Shown here piece by piece: positions 21,783 to 32,600 of a stretch of 64,000 bases of DNA; the first letter of the stretch is position 1, and every line of letters begins with the position of its first letter. The DNA is from Fulvia fulva (lineage: Eukaryota; Ascomycota; Dothideomycetes; Mycosphaerellales; Mycosphaerellaceae). The stretch is taken from positions 6,820,001 through 6,884,000 of the forward strand of contig NC_063012.1 in assembly GCF_020509005.1 (NCBI RefSeq). The letters run 5' to 3'. Under the pieces are notes generated by a model that was given only the letters and a program-made list of their open reading frames with translations, did no database searches and was not told the DNA's origin. Position numbers and translations under genes: made by a program.

Positions 21783-24700
21783 GTCTTCCTCATCGACGCG
21801 ATGAAGACCAAGAACAACGTTTACCGAAAGTGAAGAGAGGAAAGAAGTTGAGGATCAATACAGCACAGCTAGACCTGTACGACGAGACGGGCAAGGACCA
21901 CGCTTGCAAACCGTTCGTCACGAATGTAAATATCGGCTCAAAGAAACTCTCTTCTTCCAATCTCACTCTCATGGACACTGGCGCACTAGGCGAGTCTTTT
22001 ATGGACTATAAACTCGCGACCTCTCTCAACCTCGAACCCCAGGAACTTAAGTACCCTCGCACCCTTGAACTCTTTGACGGCACGGAGACTACCACTGGTA
22101 AGATTACTCATGTTGTACACACGTCAATCACCCTCGGAGGCAAGCGTATGTCGATCACCAGCTTCCTTACGTCCCTACCGCATCAGAAGTTTATCCTCGG
22201 CCTCCCCTGGTTCAGACGACACCGACCTATCATCGACTGGACTTCCCTTACCGTCAGCTTCCCTCCAGAAGTTCCTCCGGCACCTCCGCCTTCTCCGCCG
22301 CCTCAGCGCGGTCCTGAGTATACCAAGATCTTCCAGGTGAACGCCGCTGCCTTCACCACTGCTGCTAAGCAGCCCAAAGCTCAAGTCTTCGCCGCCTCTC
22401 TCCGCGATATCGACATCGCCCTCGAGAAGCTCGACAAGAAGCGTACACCTACCGACCCTGCTACGAAGGTCCCTCCTTGGGCACACCACATCCTCCACGT
22501 ATTCGATGCTAAAGCCGCAGACGAGCTGCCTCCTCATCGCCCTCACGACCACAAGATTGAGCTAGAAGAAGGTGCAGAGACACCGTTCGGACCGTTATAT
22601 TCCATGTCCCGAGAAGAGCTTATCGTCCTCAAGAGATACCTCGAAGAGAACCTAAAGAAGGGGTTCATTCGAGCGAGCCGTTCCAGCGCTGGCAGTCCCG
22701 TCATGTTCGTCAAGAAGCCCGGCGGTGGTCTACGCTTCTGCGTAGACTACCGAGGCTTGAACGCTGTTACAAAGAAGAACCGCTACCCAATACCGTTGAT
22801 TCAGGAGACGCTCGAGCGCCTCTCTAAGGCCAAGTACTTCACCAAGCTCGATGTCATCGCTGCGTTCAACAAGTTACGAATGGCAGAAGGACACGAGTAT
22901 CTCACAGCCTTCCGTACTCGCTACGGGCTGTTCGAGTCGCTCGTTATGCCCTTCGGCGTTTGTAACGGGCCTAGTACCTTCCAGAACTTCATTAACGACA
23001 TCCTTCAGGAGTTCCTCGATCAGTTCTGCACTGCCTACATCGACGACATCCTAGTCTACAGCGAGACCAAGGAGGAGCACCGCGAGCACGTCTGTAAGGT
23101 CCTTCAGAAGCTCGCAGACGCCGGCTTGCAGCTCGATATCGACAAGTGCGAGTTTGAGAAGACCGAAGTCAAGTTCCTTGGTTTGATCATTACCGCAGAC
23201 GGCATCAAGATGGACCAAGAGAAGATCGACGCTATCGTCGAATGGGATGCTCCTACGAACGTCAAAGAGGTCCAGGGTTTCCTAGGCTTTGCCAACTTCT
23301 ACCGCCGCTTCATCCACGCATTTTCGGGCGTGGTACGCCCTTTGACGAAGCTCACGCGCAAGGGTGAGAAGTTCGCCTGGACCGACGAATGCCAGGAGGC
23401 TTTTGACTTGCTCAAAGCGAAGTTTGTTGAGAACCCGCTTCTACAGCACTTCGATTTCGAACTGGAGACCCGTGTAGAGACCGACGCATCCGACGGCGTG
23501 GTGGGCGGTGTCCTGCTACAACGCCGCTCGCCTGAATCCCCCTGGTTACCTGTCGCCTTCCTCTCCAAGAAGTTGACCGCCACGGAGTGTAACTACGAGA
23601 TCTACGACAAGGAGCTTCTCGCCATCGTCAAAGCTTTCGAAGAGTGGCGCCCCGAGCTCGAAGGCTCTGCTATGCCCGTCCAAGTAAGCTCCGACCATAA
23701 GAACCTCGTCTACTTTATGAAGAGCAAGCTGCTCAATCGTCGCCAGGCCCGCTGGAGCGAGTTCCTCTCCCGGTTCAACTTCGTGATCTCGTACACGCCC
23801 GGCAAGGCCAACTCGATGGCCGACGCCCTTACCCGCCGCCCTGGAGACTCTCCAGTTGATCGAAGAGGGGGCCGGCAAATCGCAGGGCAACAAGTCATCA
23901 AAGAGCACAACCTCTCTTCCGAGCTTCGAGAGTACCTATCGAACGGCCAGCCTACGCTCGCCGCTTCCTTTGCTACTCTCGTGCTCGCTCCTGCCTACCT
24001 TGACGAGAGTGACGATGAATCCGAGCCTGAAGAATACGCCTCGGACGCTGAGGACTTGAACGACGATGAAGAGGGCTCAGTAACGACCGACGGCTCATCC
24101 GAATCAGACTTTGAGGGGTTTGATAATGAGGAGCAGCCCGAAGGCATCATGGCACGAGTACGAACAGCGTACGATGCCGACATAGACGCCCAAGAGTTAG
24201 TTCAGGCCCTTAGATCTGGCGCGAGGACATTCCCGGGCTTCTCGCTGTCCGAGTGCGAGCTCCAGGAAGGTGTCGTCTACTTCCGTAAGAAGCTTTACGT
24301 ACCGCAGCCCGAAGGCTCTAATATCCGAGCTGAGATTCTTCAAATCATCCACGACTCCGCCTCTGGGGGTCACCCAGGCGTAGCCAAGACCCACAAGCTC
24401 CTCGCTAGGTATTACTGGTGGCCGCATTCCTGGAAGGACGTCCGCCGCTACGTGCTGAACTGCGCTACTTGCCGAAGAGCCAAAGCTAACCGCCACCGTC
24501 CCCACGGTCTCTTGCACCCTCTCCCGGCTCCTGATCGTCCGTGGAAGCACATCACTATGGACTTTATCACCGATCTTCCTCACGGCAAGACCTTCAGCGG
24601 CGTGAAAGCAAAGGCCCTTCTAGTGATCGTGGACCGTCACTCCAAGGACCGGTACATGATCCCGTGCTGGAGCATGACCGCAAAGGAGACTGCTCGCTTG

Positions 24701-26029
24701 TTCTACGAATTCGTCTGGCGCTTTCAAGGCCTCCCGGATAGCATCACCTCTGACAGAGGCACCCAGTTCATCTCGCACTTCTGGAAGCGTCTGTGTGCTA
24801 TCCTAGGCATCAAGCATAACCTCTCGACCAGTTTTCAGCCACAGACCGACGGCCAGACCGAAATTACGAACGCTATCCTCGAGCAGGTCCTTCGTTGCTT
24901 CGTCGACTACCACCAGAAGGATTGGCCTCAGCATATCCCTGCGGTAGAGTTCGCTACTCGTAACTGGGACTCGGAGACTACTGGCTACTCTCCCTTCTAT
25001 ACTACGAGAGGTTACCACCCTCGTACAGGCATGGAACCAGAAGAACCTCTCCCGCCTACCGAAGACGCAAACGAGCAAGCAGCAGACGAGTTCGCTACTA
25101 TGCTCTCACAGATCCATGAAGAAGTTCACGACGAGATGGTGTACGCACAAGCAATCTACGAGGATCAAGCCAATCGTCGTCGCCAGCCAGCTCCCGACTA
25201 CCAAGTAGGCGATATGGTCTACCTCAACTCCAAGAACATCAAGACAGACCGCCCCTCCAAGAAGCTGAACTGGAAGAACCTAGGTCCTTTTGAGATCACC
25301 GAGCGTATCAGTTCACACGCCTACCGTCTAGCTCTTCCTGCGAACATAAAGATCCACGACGTCTTCCATCCCGTACGCCTTCGGCCGTCGGCTGAGGACC
25401 CATTCCCGAACCAAAACCAAGACATGCCAGGTCCTCCCGATGAAGTAGAAGTCGACGAGCCTGTTAACCTACCTTCTGACGACTATGCCGTCCGCAAGAT
25501 CCGGGGAATCCGCGTAGAGCCCAACGACGTTGAAGGACTACCGCCGATCAAGTATGAAGTCGAATGGCAAGGTTGCCCTGAGTGGGATACCTCATGGGAA
25601 CCTATCCAACATATCATCTTCAATCGTCAAGCAATCGAAGAATACCACGCCCGCGCAGACGGCCCAGAAGTCAACATCGGCAGGCTCTTCGAATCTGAGC
25701 TTTTCGACGGGGCTTACCAATGGTGTATCGACCATGACATCAGGCCTAGGCCTGGTACTGAAGCTGAACATCCTCGATATGTGGAACTACTACGGCTTCG
25801 TAGGAACTCAGCTTTGTTCGGGGGGGCTACTGTCATGGTCTCCCCACAGAGTGTACAGAAGGTGGGGACAGAAGAGCCTCAGAGTGCTCAGAAGTCGTCA
25901 AGAAGTGACAGTCCAGCTTGGTGTGTGAACGCCAAGAATCACATGCCCCGCAACATTCACTACGGGACCCAGCCCTCCAGATTCACCCCTCTACCAAACC
26001 TTGAAGCACGTGGAAGACTCGGAACGTAG
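21767..26029 (+). CDS. Gypsy-1 Pol polyprotein (PR-RT-RH-IN-chromodomain)
   Basis: Open from 21767 in the -1 frame relative to gag, overlapping it by 16 bases; no suitable ATG near the start, so expression by -1 frameshift is inferred. Counting from the GTG at 21830 (1399 residues): protease DTGA near 49; RT with GGGLRFCVDYRGLN and catalytic YIDD near 403; RNase H with TDAS and SDHKNL; integrase with the HHCC finger (HPGVAKTHKLL...CATCRRAK) near 840-890, then D, D and E in MDFITDLP, SDRGTQF and TDGQTE; a GPF segment; and a C-terminal chromodomain (YEVEWQGCPEWDTSWEP) near 1240-1275. The last 66 residues are encoded inside the 3' LTR. All key residues seen are present, so it looks functional. 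Confidence 0.95.
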   Translation, partial: AGKSLGLPHRRDEDQEQRLPKVKRGKKLRINTAQLDLYDETGKDHACKPFVTNVNIGSKKLSSSNLTLMDTGALGESFMDYKLATSLNLEPQELKYPRTLELFDGTETTTGKITHVVHTSITLGGKRMSITSFLTSLPHQKFILGLPWFRRHRPIIDWTSLTVSFPPEVPPAPPPSPPPQRGPEYTKIFQVNAAAFTTAAKQPKAQVFAASLRDIDIALEKLDKKRTPTDPATKVPPWAHHILHVFDAKAADELPPHRPHDHKIELEEGAETPFGPLYSMSREELIVLKRYLEENLKKGFIRASRSSAGSPVMFVKKPGGGLRFCVDYRGLNAVTKKNRYPIPLIQETLERLSKAKYFTKLDVIAAFNKLRMAEGHEYLTAFRTRYGLFESLVMPFGVCNGPSTFQNFINDILQEFLDQFCTAYIDDILVYSETKEEHREHVCKVLQKLADAGLQLDIDKCEFEKTEVKFLGLIITADGIKMDQEKIDAIVEWDAPTNVKEVQGFLGFANFYRRFIHAFSGVVRPLTKLTRKGEKFAWTDECQEAFDLLKAKFVENPLLQHFDFELETRVETDASDGVVGGVLLQRRSPESPWLPVAFLSKKLTATECNYEIYDKELLAIVKAFEEWRPELEGSAMPVQVSSDHKNLVYFMKSKLLNRRQARWSEFLSRFNFVISYTPGKANSMADALTRRPGDSPVDRRGGRQIAGQQVIKEHNLSSELREYLSNGQPTLAASFATLVLAPAYLDESDDESEPEEYASDAEDLNDDEEGSVTTDGSSESDFEGFDNEEQPEGIMARVRTAYDADIDAQELVQALRSGARTFPGFSLSECELQEGVVYFRKKLYVPQPEGSNIRAEILQIIHDSASGGHPGVAKTHKLLARYYWWPHSWKDVRRYVLNCATCRRAKANRHRPHGLLHPLPAPDRPWKHITMDFITDLPHGKTFSGVKAKALLVIVDRHSKDRYMIPCWSMTAKETARLFYEFVWRFQGLPDSITSDRGTQFISHFWKRLCAILGIKHNLSTSFQPQTDGQTEITNAILEQVLRCFVDYHQKDWPQHIPAVEFATRNWDSETTGYSPFYTTRGYHPRTGMEPEEPLPPTEDANEQAADEFATMLSQIHEEVHDEMVYAQAIYEDQANRRRQPAPDYQVGDMVYLNSKNIKTDRPSKKLNWKNLGPFEITERISSHAYRLALPANIKIHDVFHPVRLRPSAEDPFPNQNQDMPGPPDEVEVDEPVNLPSDDYAVRKIRGIRVEPNDVEGLPPIKYEVEWQGCPEWDTSWEPIQHIIFNRQAIEEYHARADGPEVNIGRLFESELFDGAYQWCIDHDIRPRPGTEAEHPRYVELLRLRRNSALFGGATVMVSPQSVQKVGTEEPQSAQKSSRSDSPAWCVNAKNHMPRNIHYGTQPSRFTPLPNLEARGRLGT

Positions 26030-26273
26030 GGCAGGTTGGAATAAGGTTTTGAGCAAAGCTGCTAAGCGCGGCTTCGCACGGGTTAGCCCTGTTGATGCGG
26101 GGACACGCACTCGCGAGGGTCGCGTATAAATATCTGGCCTTCCCCAGGCCTCTCTTGCTTTCTTCGTCTTTTGTTTTGTGTAGCAATCATACCATACCCT
26201 TTTGCATCTGCACTTCGCACCTGCATTCTCGCTTTCACCCTTACATCTCACAGGCCAGGCTCTCGCCCTGACA
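25831..26273 (+). repeat. Gypsy-1 3' LTR
   Basis: 443 bp, preceded by a G7 run within GTTCGGGGGGGCTAC that probably serves as polypurine tract. By eye identical to the 5' LTR. The pol frame runs through its first 199 bases. Confidence 0.95.
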
Positions 26274-26278
26274 AGTAT
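26274..26278. repeat. TSD of Gypsy-1, right copy
   Basis: AGTAT; see 20132-20136. Confidence 0.93.
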
Positions 26279-27017
26279 CTACCGAGAGATTCGGCGAATG
26301 TTATCTTTATCCCTAATAATTAACTTATAGTCTCTCCTTCCCGCTTAGTACCTCTAATTTCCCCTACCTCTCGCCTACTACGGGCATCGTAGTAGTATAT
26401 ATCCTAGGTTTTACGATAGGTAGCTATACTAGTAGGCTAGGCTATAGATGTCTAGTACGCGTCTCCTAAATAGGTAGGCCCTTAATCTAATATGTTCGGA
26501 CCTAATTTGGATTGCTATACTTGCTTCGGCCCTTGTTAGGTCCCTATATAGCTAGTAATTATGTCTCTAGAAGGCTCGGAGTACTATCGGGCCTATTGTC
26601 TTAGGGGGCTTCCTTTTCTAGTCCTACTCCTATAGGTAGCTCGCTATCTATTCTGCTAGGCTTTAGGTCTTAGCCTTACTCCCGCCGGCCTAGCGAGTCC
26701 TATGCTCCTCCTCTTTTCGTACTAGCTATTCGGTGCTTATCTATACGGCCGTAAAGGTAGTAAGGTCATCCTCTTTTTAACTTATCCTATGTCTAGCCCC
26801 TCTCCGGTAGCGGCTTTCTATCTTATTCTTTACCTCCTAGATTATAGTTTATACTAGGTAGTCTGTTATCTTTACTACGTATTAAATTCTTATTCCCCGG
26901 ATATATTGGCCGATTAGTAGTGTTCCCGTCTCTATTTCTACCGTGCTTATTAACGTTGTCTTATATACGCCTAGTATCCTACGTAGGTTACCTACCTATA
27001 TCCTATTTAGGGGTTGC
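26279..27017 (-). pseudogene. LINE C1 piece 2: ORF2 C-terminal third
   Basis: Reverse complement matches 42600-43340 of copy C2. It encodes the region after the RT palm, including the C-terminal Cys/His segment. RIP stops throughout. It is bounded left by Gypsy-1 and right by LINE B2. Confidence 0.85.
27003..27017. repeat. TSD of LINE B2, left copy
   Basis: CTATTTAGGGGTTGC, repeated as CTATTTAGGGGTTAC at 36996-37010. The only difference is TG to TA. Joining the flanks restores LINE C. Confidence 0.85.
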
Positions 27018-27230
27018 GGAGGAAAACGCTTATCGATCTCTACGCCAAAACAAGACACATTCGAAAGCTCTTATTAAGGCTATTCTAACGATATACAAAG
27101 TAGGCCACTGCCCCTAGGACTAAGGGAGTTCTACCTCAATTAATCTGGACAGCTTAAAGCTCTCTTCACCCTGTTTCTTTAGCTCTAAACGCCGCGGAGG
27201 TGCCTAGCTACATTAGGCAACTCCTAGGTA

Positions 27231-28126
27231 ATAGTAGCCTAGGCTACGGCACTAACGGCGCCTACGGCCCTATAGGCGAAGGCCCCCTAAGACAACTAGT
27301 AGCAACTTATAGAGGACGCAAAAAGTATAGAAACTAACGATTAGCTCCCTTACCGGTCTCTATAGGTAATGATCACTTAGCTACGTACGGCGCTTATACT
27401 ATCGTATTACCGAGGGCAATAAGAAATAAGGACGACGTCCTAGGCGATTAGTAAGGCCACCCGGAATCAACACCCCTATAGCTAGGCATCGGTCGCGGCA
27501 TCGATACTAGGCCCCCGCCTAATGTACGATGTAGTTACGATCCGTATTGTAGTAAAGGAAGACTAGGCCAAAGTTACGAAGCTATCGAATAAGGAGCTCG
27601 CCTAACGAATTAACTAACTAGGGGTAGTCGTAGTGAACTAACAGTCTAACGGCACTCTATAGATCTATACTAGCTCTACTACTACTAGGAGGCACCTAGA
27701 GGCACAGCTATAGTAGGCATCTAAGGTTACGGCATTAGCGAAGGTCTTAACGAAACAATTTACGATCCTAGTCTACGACATACCTAAGGAGTTTGACCTA
27801 ACTAACTAGGGTTACCTACGCGCTCTCTAAGAGGACAACCCGGTCACTCTTAACTCTCTAATCTAGAAGGCGACTTGGCTCTATAGGAAATGGCTAGAAG
27901 GCAAGAAGGCCTCGGCGCTAATAGTATAGCTATAAGACGCGAAAGCGGCGGATCTAGCGATAGAACAAGGCCTAGTCTAGCAATATAGCCTTAAGATAGT
28001 AGAAAAGTACTCCTTATCCTTTCGTGTCCTCTAAAGCTTCAAATGCTAATAGTATAGACACCAAACCTATACGTGTACAAATAAGCAGGCCTACTCGAAC
28101 TATATAGGAGACTATATATCTAGGGA
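27231..28126 (+). pseudogene. LINE B2 ORF1, first part
   Basis: Start codon mutated to ATA (27231). It aligns codon for codon with the first 298 codons of B3 ORF1 and includes the first zinc knuckle with Tyr replacing Cys and His. TAG stops at former Gln and Trp codons. Continues at 33137-33518 beyond the B3 insertion. Confidence 0.88.
28112..28126. repeat. TSD of LINE B3, left copy
   Basis: CTATATATCTAGGGA, identical at 33122-33136. Joining the flanks restores the B2 ORF1 knuckle region. Confidence 0.92.
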
Positions 28127-28167
28127 AGCACCTAGGGACTCTAAGATCTACACAAGAGGTTCGAATC
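28127..28167 (+). other. 41-base extra segment at LINE B3 5' junction
   Basis: Lies between the TSD and the family start ATCGATCTCT. It contains GAGGTTCGAATC, close to the internal B box (GGTTCGANTCC) of tRNA genes, but the T-stem is not completed and no full tRNA fold was found. Possibly captured by template switching during insertion. Confidence 0.4.
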
Positions 28168-28306
28168 ATCGATCTCTGCGCCAAAACACGACACATTCGA
28201 AAGCTCTTATCAAGGCCATTCCAACGATATAAAAAGCAGGCCACTGCCCCTAGGACTGAGGGAGTTCTACCCCATTCAATCTGGACAGCTTGAAGCTCTC
28301 TTCACC

Positions 28307-28363
28307 ATGTTTCTTCAGCTCCAAACGCCGCGGAGGTGCCTAGCTACATTAGGCAACTCCTAG
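28307..28363 (+). CDS. Short upstream ORF of LINE B3
   Basis: Eighteen codons from ATG 28307 (MFLQLQTPRR...) to TAG 28361-28363. It ends three bases before the ORF1 ATG at 28367. It could modulate ORF1 translation by reinitiation. There is no sign that its peptide matters, and the start codon is weakly conserved because the relatives are RIP-mutated. Confidence 0.3.
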   Translation: MFLQLQTPRRCLATLGNS

Positions 28364-28366
28364 GCA

Positions 28367-29644
28367 ATGGCAGCCCAGGCTACGGTACTAACGGCGCCTA
28401 CGGCCCTACAGGCGAAGCCCCCCCAAGACAACTGGCAGCAACTTATAGAGGACGCAAAAAGCATGGAAACTAACGATCAGCTCCCTTACCGGTCTTTACA
28501 GGTAATGATCACTCAGCTACGCACGGCGCTTGTACTGTCGTATCACCGAGGGCAACAAGAAATGAGGACGACGTCCCAGGCGATTAGCAAGGCCACCCGG
28601 AATCAACACCCCCATAGCTGGGCATCGGTCGCGGCATCGATACCAGGCCCCCGCCCAACGCACGATGCAGTTACGATCCGCATTGCAGCAAAGGAAGACC
28701 AGGCCGAAGTTGCGAAGCTATCGAACAAGGAGCTCGCCCAACGAATTAACCAACCAGGGGTGGTCGCAGTGAACCAACAGTCTAACGGCACCCTACAGAT
28801 CTATACTAGCTCTGCTACTGCTAGGAGGCACCTAGAGGCACAGCCACAGTGGGCATCTAAGGTTGCGGCATCAGCGAAGGTCTCAACGAAACAATTCACG
28901 ATCCTAGTCCACGACATGCCTAAGGAGTTTGACCCAACCAACCAGGGTCACCTACGCGCTCTCCAAGAGGACAACCCGGTCACTCTTAACTCTCCAATCC
29001 AGAAGGCGACTTGGCTCCATAGGAAATGGCCAGAAGGCAAGAAGGCCTCGGCGCTAATAGTATGGCTACAAGACGCGAAAGCGGCGGATCTAGCGATAGA
29101 ACAAGGCCTGGTCTGGCAATACAGCCTCAAGACAGTAGAAAAGCACTCCTCATCCTTTCGTGTCCTCCAATGCTTCAAATGCCAACAGTATGGACACCAA
29201 ACCTACACGTGCACAAACAAGCAGGCCTGCTCGAACTGTGCAGGAGACCATATGTCTAGGGACTGTACATCGACTACGAGACGGTGCGCGAACTGTCCGG
29301 GGCACCACCCATCGTATAGTGCGGAATGCCCACAGCGGAAACTAGCGAAAAACAAGGCAATCACAAACAGAACCGTCGCCCCAAGATTCTACGGCGACCG
29401 TGAGGCTAGCCCACACCGGAACCAACTAGCGGCGGTCGGGCACAAGCGCCCTAGGGCCGAGAACGATGTAAAGGATGCGCAGCCTAGGGCGTACGGGAGG
29501 CCACGTGCTCTGCTAGCTGCGGCGAGGGAATCTAACCAGGCCCGGCTCCCCTTTAGTACACAGCCGATAGGCGTAGACCAGGACGCACAGGGCAGTAGGA
29601 CACAGGACGATACAGAGGAAATGATTGTCGATGCCGATGACTAG
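28367..29644 (+). CDS. LINE B3 ORF1: gag-like RNA-binding protein
   Basis: 425 residues from ATG 28367. The N-terminal half is Ala/Gln-rich; an RRM-like middle (FTILVHDMPKEFDP near residue 180) is suggested but unproven. The C-terminal part has three zinc knuckles at about 268-330: CFKCQQYGHQTYTC, CSNCAGDHMSRDC and CANCPGHHPSYSAEC. Tad and I-clade ORF1 proteins of this type bind element RNA. The C-terminus is acidic (DDTEEMIVDADD). The stop TAG at 29642 overlaps the ORF2 start codons at 29631 and 29637. No frameshift or stop; RIP-free. Confidence 0.92.
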   Translation: MAAQATVLTAPTALQAKPPQDNWQQLIEDAKSMETNDQLPYRSLQVMITQLRTALVLSYHRGQQEMRTTSQAISKATRNQHPHSWASVAASIPGPRPTHDAVTIRIAAKEDQAEVAKLSNKELAQRINQPGVVAVNQQSNGTLQIYTSSATARRHLEAQPQWASKVAASAKVSTKQFTILVHDMPKEFDPTNQGHLRALQEDNPVTLNSPIQKATWLHRKWPEGKKASALIVWLQDAKAADLAIEQGLVWQYSLKTVEKHSSSFRVLQCFKCQQYGHQTYTCTNKQACSNCAGDHMSRDCTSTTRRCANCPGHHPSYSAECPQRKLAKNKAITNRTVAPRFYGDREASPHRNQLAAVGHKRPRAENDVKDAQPRAYGRPRALLAAARESNQARLPFSTQPIGVDQDAQGSRTQDDTEEMIVDADD

Positions 29645-32600
29645 CCTCGACACGCTTAGCATCATCCAGTATAACGTCAACCATAGCAAGGATATAGTCC
29701 AGAACCATTTCCTACACGAGGCGGACCCGCGCGTCCACCACGTCCTTGCAATCCAGGAGCCATGGATTAACCCGCACTATAAGAGACCAACGACCTGCAA
29801 GTCACCAGGCTACACGACATGCCTACGAGGCGACGGCAGACCCCGCACGTGCTTCTATGTCAGCAAGGACATACTAGAATCCGACTGGGAGGTAGTGTAC
29901 TACGCAGACGAAGAAGGCGGGGGCGATATTACCTCCCTCCACGTGGGTAGCACCTGGATACACAACCTATACATGCAACCGCCAGCCTCGAGGTCTAGCC
30001 GCGACCTAGGGGTCTGCAGACACCTAGACAGTGCGCTCAAGAGACAAGGGTGCCACATCGTAGTAGGAGACTTCAACATACACCACCCTTCCTGGGAAAG
30101 CCTTATGCAGCCGCACCCTATAGCCGACGAAGTACTCGACTTGATGGCGAGCAACGCAATTGCCCTCAATACCCCGAAGGACCTGGGCACCTGGAAGAGA
30201 GGGGGACTCCAAGGCACGATCGACCTCTCCTGGATCTCAGATAGCCACTACCACACGGTAACCTACTGTGGGATCGAACATGAACTCGAGGCGTCGTCAG
30301 ACCACATGCCAGTCAGGACCTCTATTGCGACACAGATACAACGCACACCAGCGAGAACCCCTAAGCCAAACTGGGGAAAGGCCCACTGGGCCAACATCCA
30401 GGCGTACCTCGATGACTCCAAGAGGCTAGTCCAGATCGCGCAGCAGCAATACAACAGTAAAGACGAGATAGACGAAGCAGTCCAGGGGTTGACAGACGAA
30501 ATAAGAAAAGCGACCTCACTCCACGTTCCGCTTGCCCAACCAACGACATGGTCCAAACCATACTGGACGCCGGAGTGCACTGCGGTAGTAAGAGAAGCAA
30601 GGAGAGCCCGCCGGGTGTGGACGAGCAGCCATAGCGAGGAGGCCTGGAACGTATACAGGGAGGCATGCCAACAGAAGAAAGCCATAATACGGAGGGAGAA
30701 AGCAGTCGGCTGGAGGGCCACAGTGGAAGAAATCGCCGGCAAGCCAGAGAGGATGTGGAAGCTAGCGAAATGGGCCCGACAGGACCCTACACAGGGCCCC
30801 TCCTTCTCTATCCCAGCGCTACAATCGCCTAGTGGCCCGGTTAGCGACCCCGAGGCCAAGGCGCGTCTACTGGCTAGCAAGTTCTTCCCACCCCCAGTCG
30901 AGGCTGATCTAAGCGACATAAACAGCTCTACTCCCCTAGCCCCTAGCATCGCGGTCCAACAGGAGGTGTCCGAGGGAGAAGTTACCGCTGTGCTGAGGAA
31001 GTTGCCGGCGAAGAAAGCCCCGGGGCCGGATGGGATCCCAAACGAGCTACTAAAGAAGTGTAGAGATCAACTAGCCCCAGCAGTTGCAGCGATCTTCAAC
31101 GCCTGCCTACAGACTGGATACCACCCGATAGCTTTTAAACAATCGACGACAGTGGTCCTACGCAAGCCGCAGAAGGAAGACTATACGCAGGTGAAGTCGT
31201 ACCGCCCAATTGCGCTCCTTAACACTCTTGGGAAGGCGCTTGAGAAGCTGGTTGCAACGAGACTCTCCGAGGCGGCAGAGGAACACTCCCTACTCCCGGA
31301 CACCCAGATGGGTGCGCGCCCACAGCGATCGACGCTATCCGCGATGGAACTTATCACCTCTCAGGTAAAGGCCATCTGGTATAAGAATAGGGACAAGGTG
31401 GCTTCCTTACTTAGCCTAGACATATCGGGAGCCTTCGACTACGTGTCACACCCGCGGCTTCTCTACATCCTAAGGTCGAAAGGACTCCCTGAGTGGCTTG
31501 TCAACTTCGTACGGTCCTACCTCCAAAACCGCAGTACGTCGATCCTGGTCGGCCAGTACAGAAGCCCATTTCAAGCAGTCCACACTGGAATCCCGCAAGG
31601 CTCAACGCTAGCACCTATTCTGTTCCTCTTCTTTATGGCGACGCTGCTCCCAGCCCTAGAATCCCAGAACACCGCTGCGAGCGGCTTCGTAGACGACACA
31701 AACATCCTAGCGTGGTCTTCCTCGACTGAGGAGAACTGTAGGCTACTAGAAGAGAAGCACAAGATCTGCGAGGACTGGGCTAGGAGGCACGGGGCTCGGT
31801 TTGCCCCAGAAAAGTACAATCTGATACACTTTACGCGCCGGCCACGGTTCCACAATATGCAAGCTTCTATCCAGATACAGGGGCACACGACTAACCCGGC
31901 AAATCAGCTCAGGATCCTCGGACTATGGGTGGACCCGGCGCTACGGTGGAGGAAGCACGTACAGGCAATATTACGGAAAGCTGAACAGAATATGGCATCA
32001 TGCCAGAGGCTCACTGCGTCCACATGGGGGGCGGACTTCCGGCAGTCACGACTTCTATATACGGCTATTGTACGGCCAGTCCTTACCTATGGCAGCCAAG
32101 TGTGGTCCTTAGGCGAGAGGGCCTGCCCATCGAAGGGACTCGTCGCGCCGCTAGCGAAGATCCAAAACCAATGCCTAAGGAAGGTCACCGGGGCATATAA
32201 GTCGACACCAACGAGGATGCTTGAGCACGAGACCGCTATACCGCCGATCGACCTATACATCCAGGGACTACGGACCTCCTACTTAGGCAAGTCGGCACAG
32301 TACCCAGTACAGAAGGTCATCGCCAGTGCAGTCGCAAGGGCCCGCGAATCAGTACCAGCGCATAAGGGCATTCGACCCGGAAACGAGCCGAACTACCGGG
32401 CAAGGGACGAACAGCTAGCAACACAATGGGAAGGTGAGAAATCGTTTGTAGAGCAACTATGGAAAGAGAGGTGGAACAACCAGGTTGTAGGGCATAGTGG
32501 ACGCCCTCAGCCAGCGGGACAACCTAAGGAATGGTCAGCTACAAAATCCGCGGTCAAGCACCCCCCGAAGCTCATCCACTACCGCCTTACGAGGGCACAG

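Larger units (their letters stand above)
20137..26273 (+). mobile_element. Gypsy-1: intact Ty3/Gypsy chromovirus, 6137 bp
   Basis: Complete LTR retrotransposon: two 443-bp LTRs (TGTCA...TGACA) that look identical, open gag and pol, a 5-bp TSD AGTAT and no RIP. The pol order is protease, RT, RNase H, integrase, chromodomain, as in chromoviruses. It lies inside heavily RIP-mutated LINE C1, so it arrived after RIP of its host element. A RIP-mutated relative is at 55877-62166. Unmutated state and matching LTRs suggest a recent, possibly active copy. Confidence 0.96.

Noticed and set aside
28127..28167. A tRNA gene at the LINE B3 5' junction
   Set aside because: Only a B-box-like stretch is present; anticodon and T stems do not pair and the 5' half is absent.
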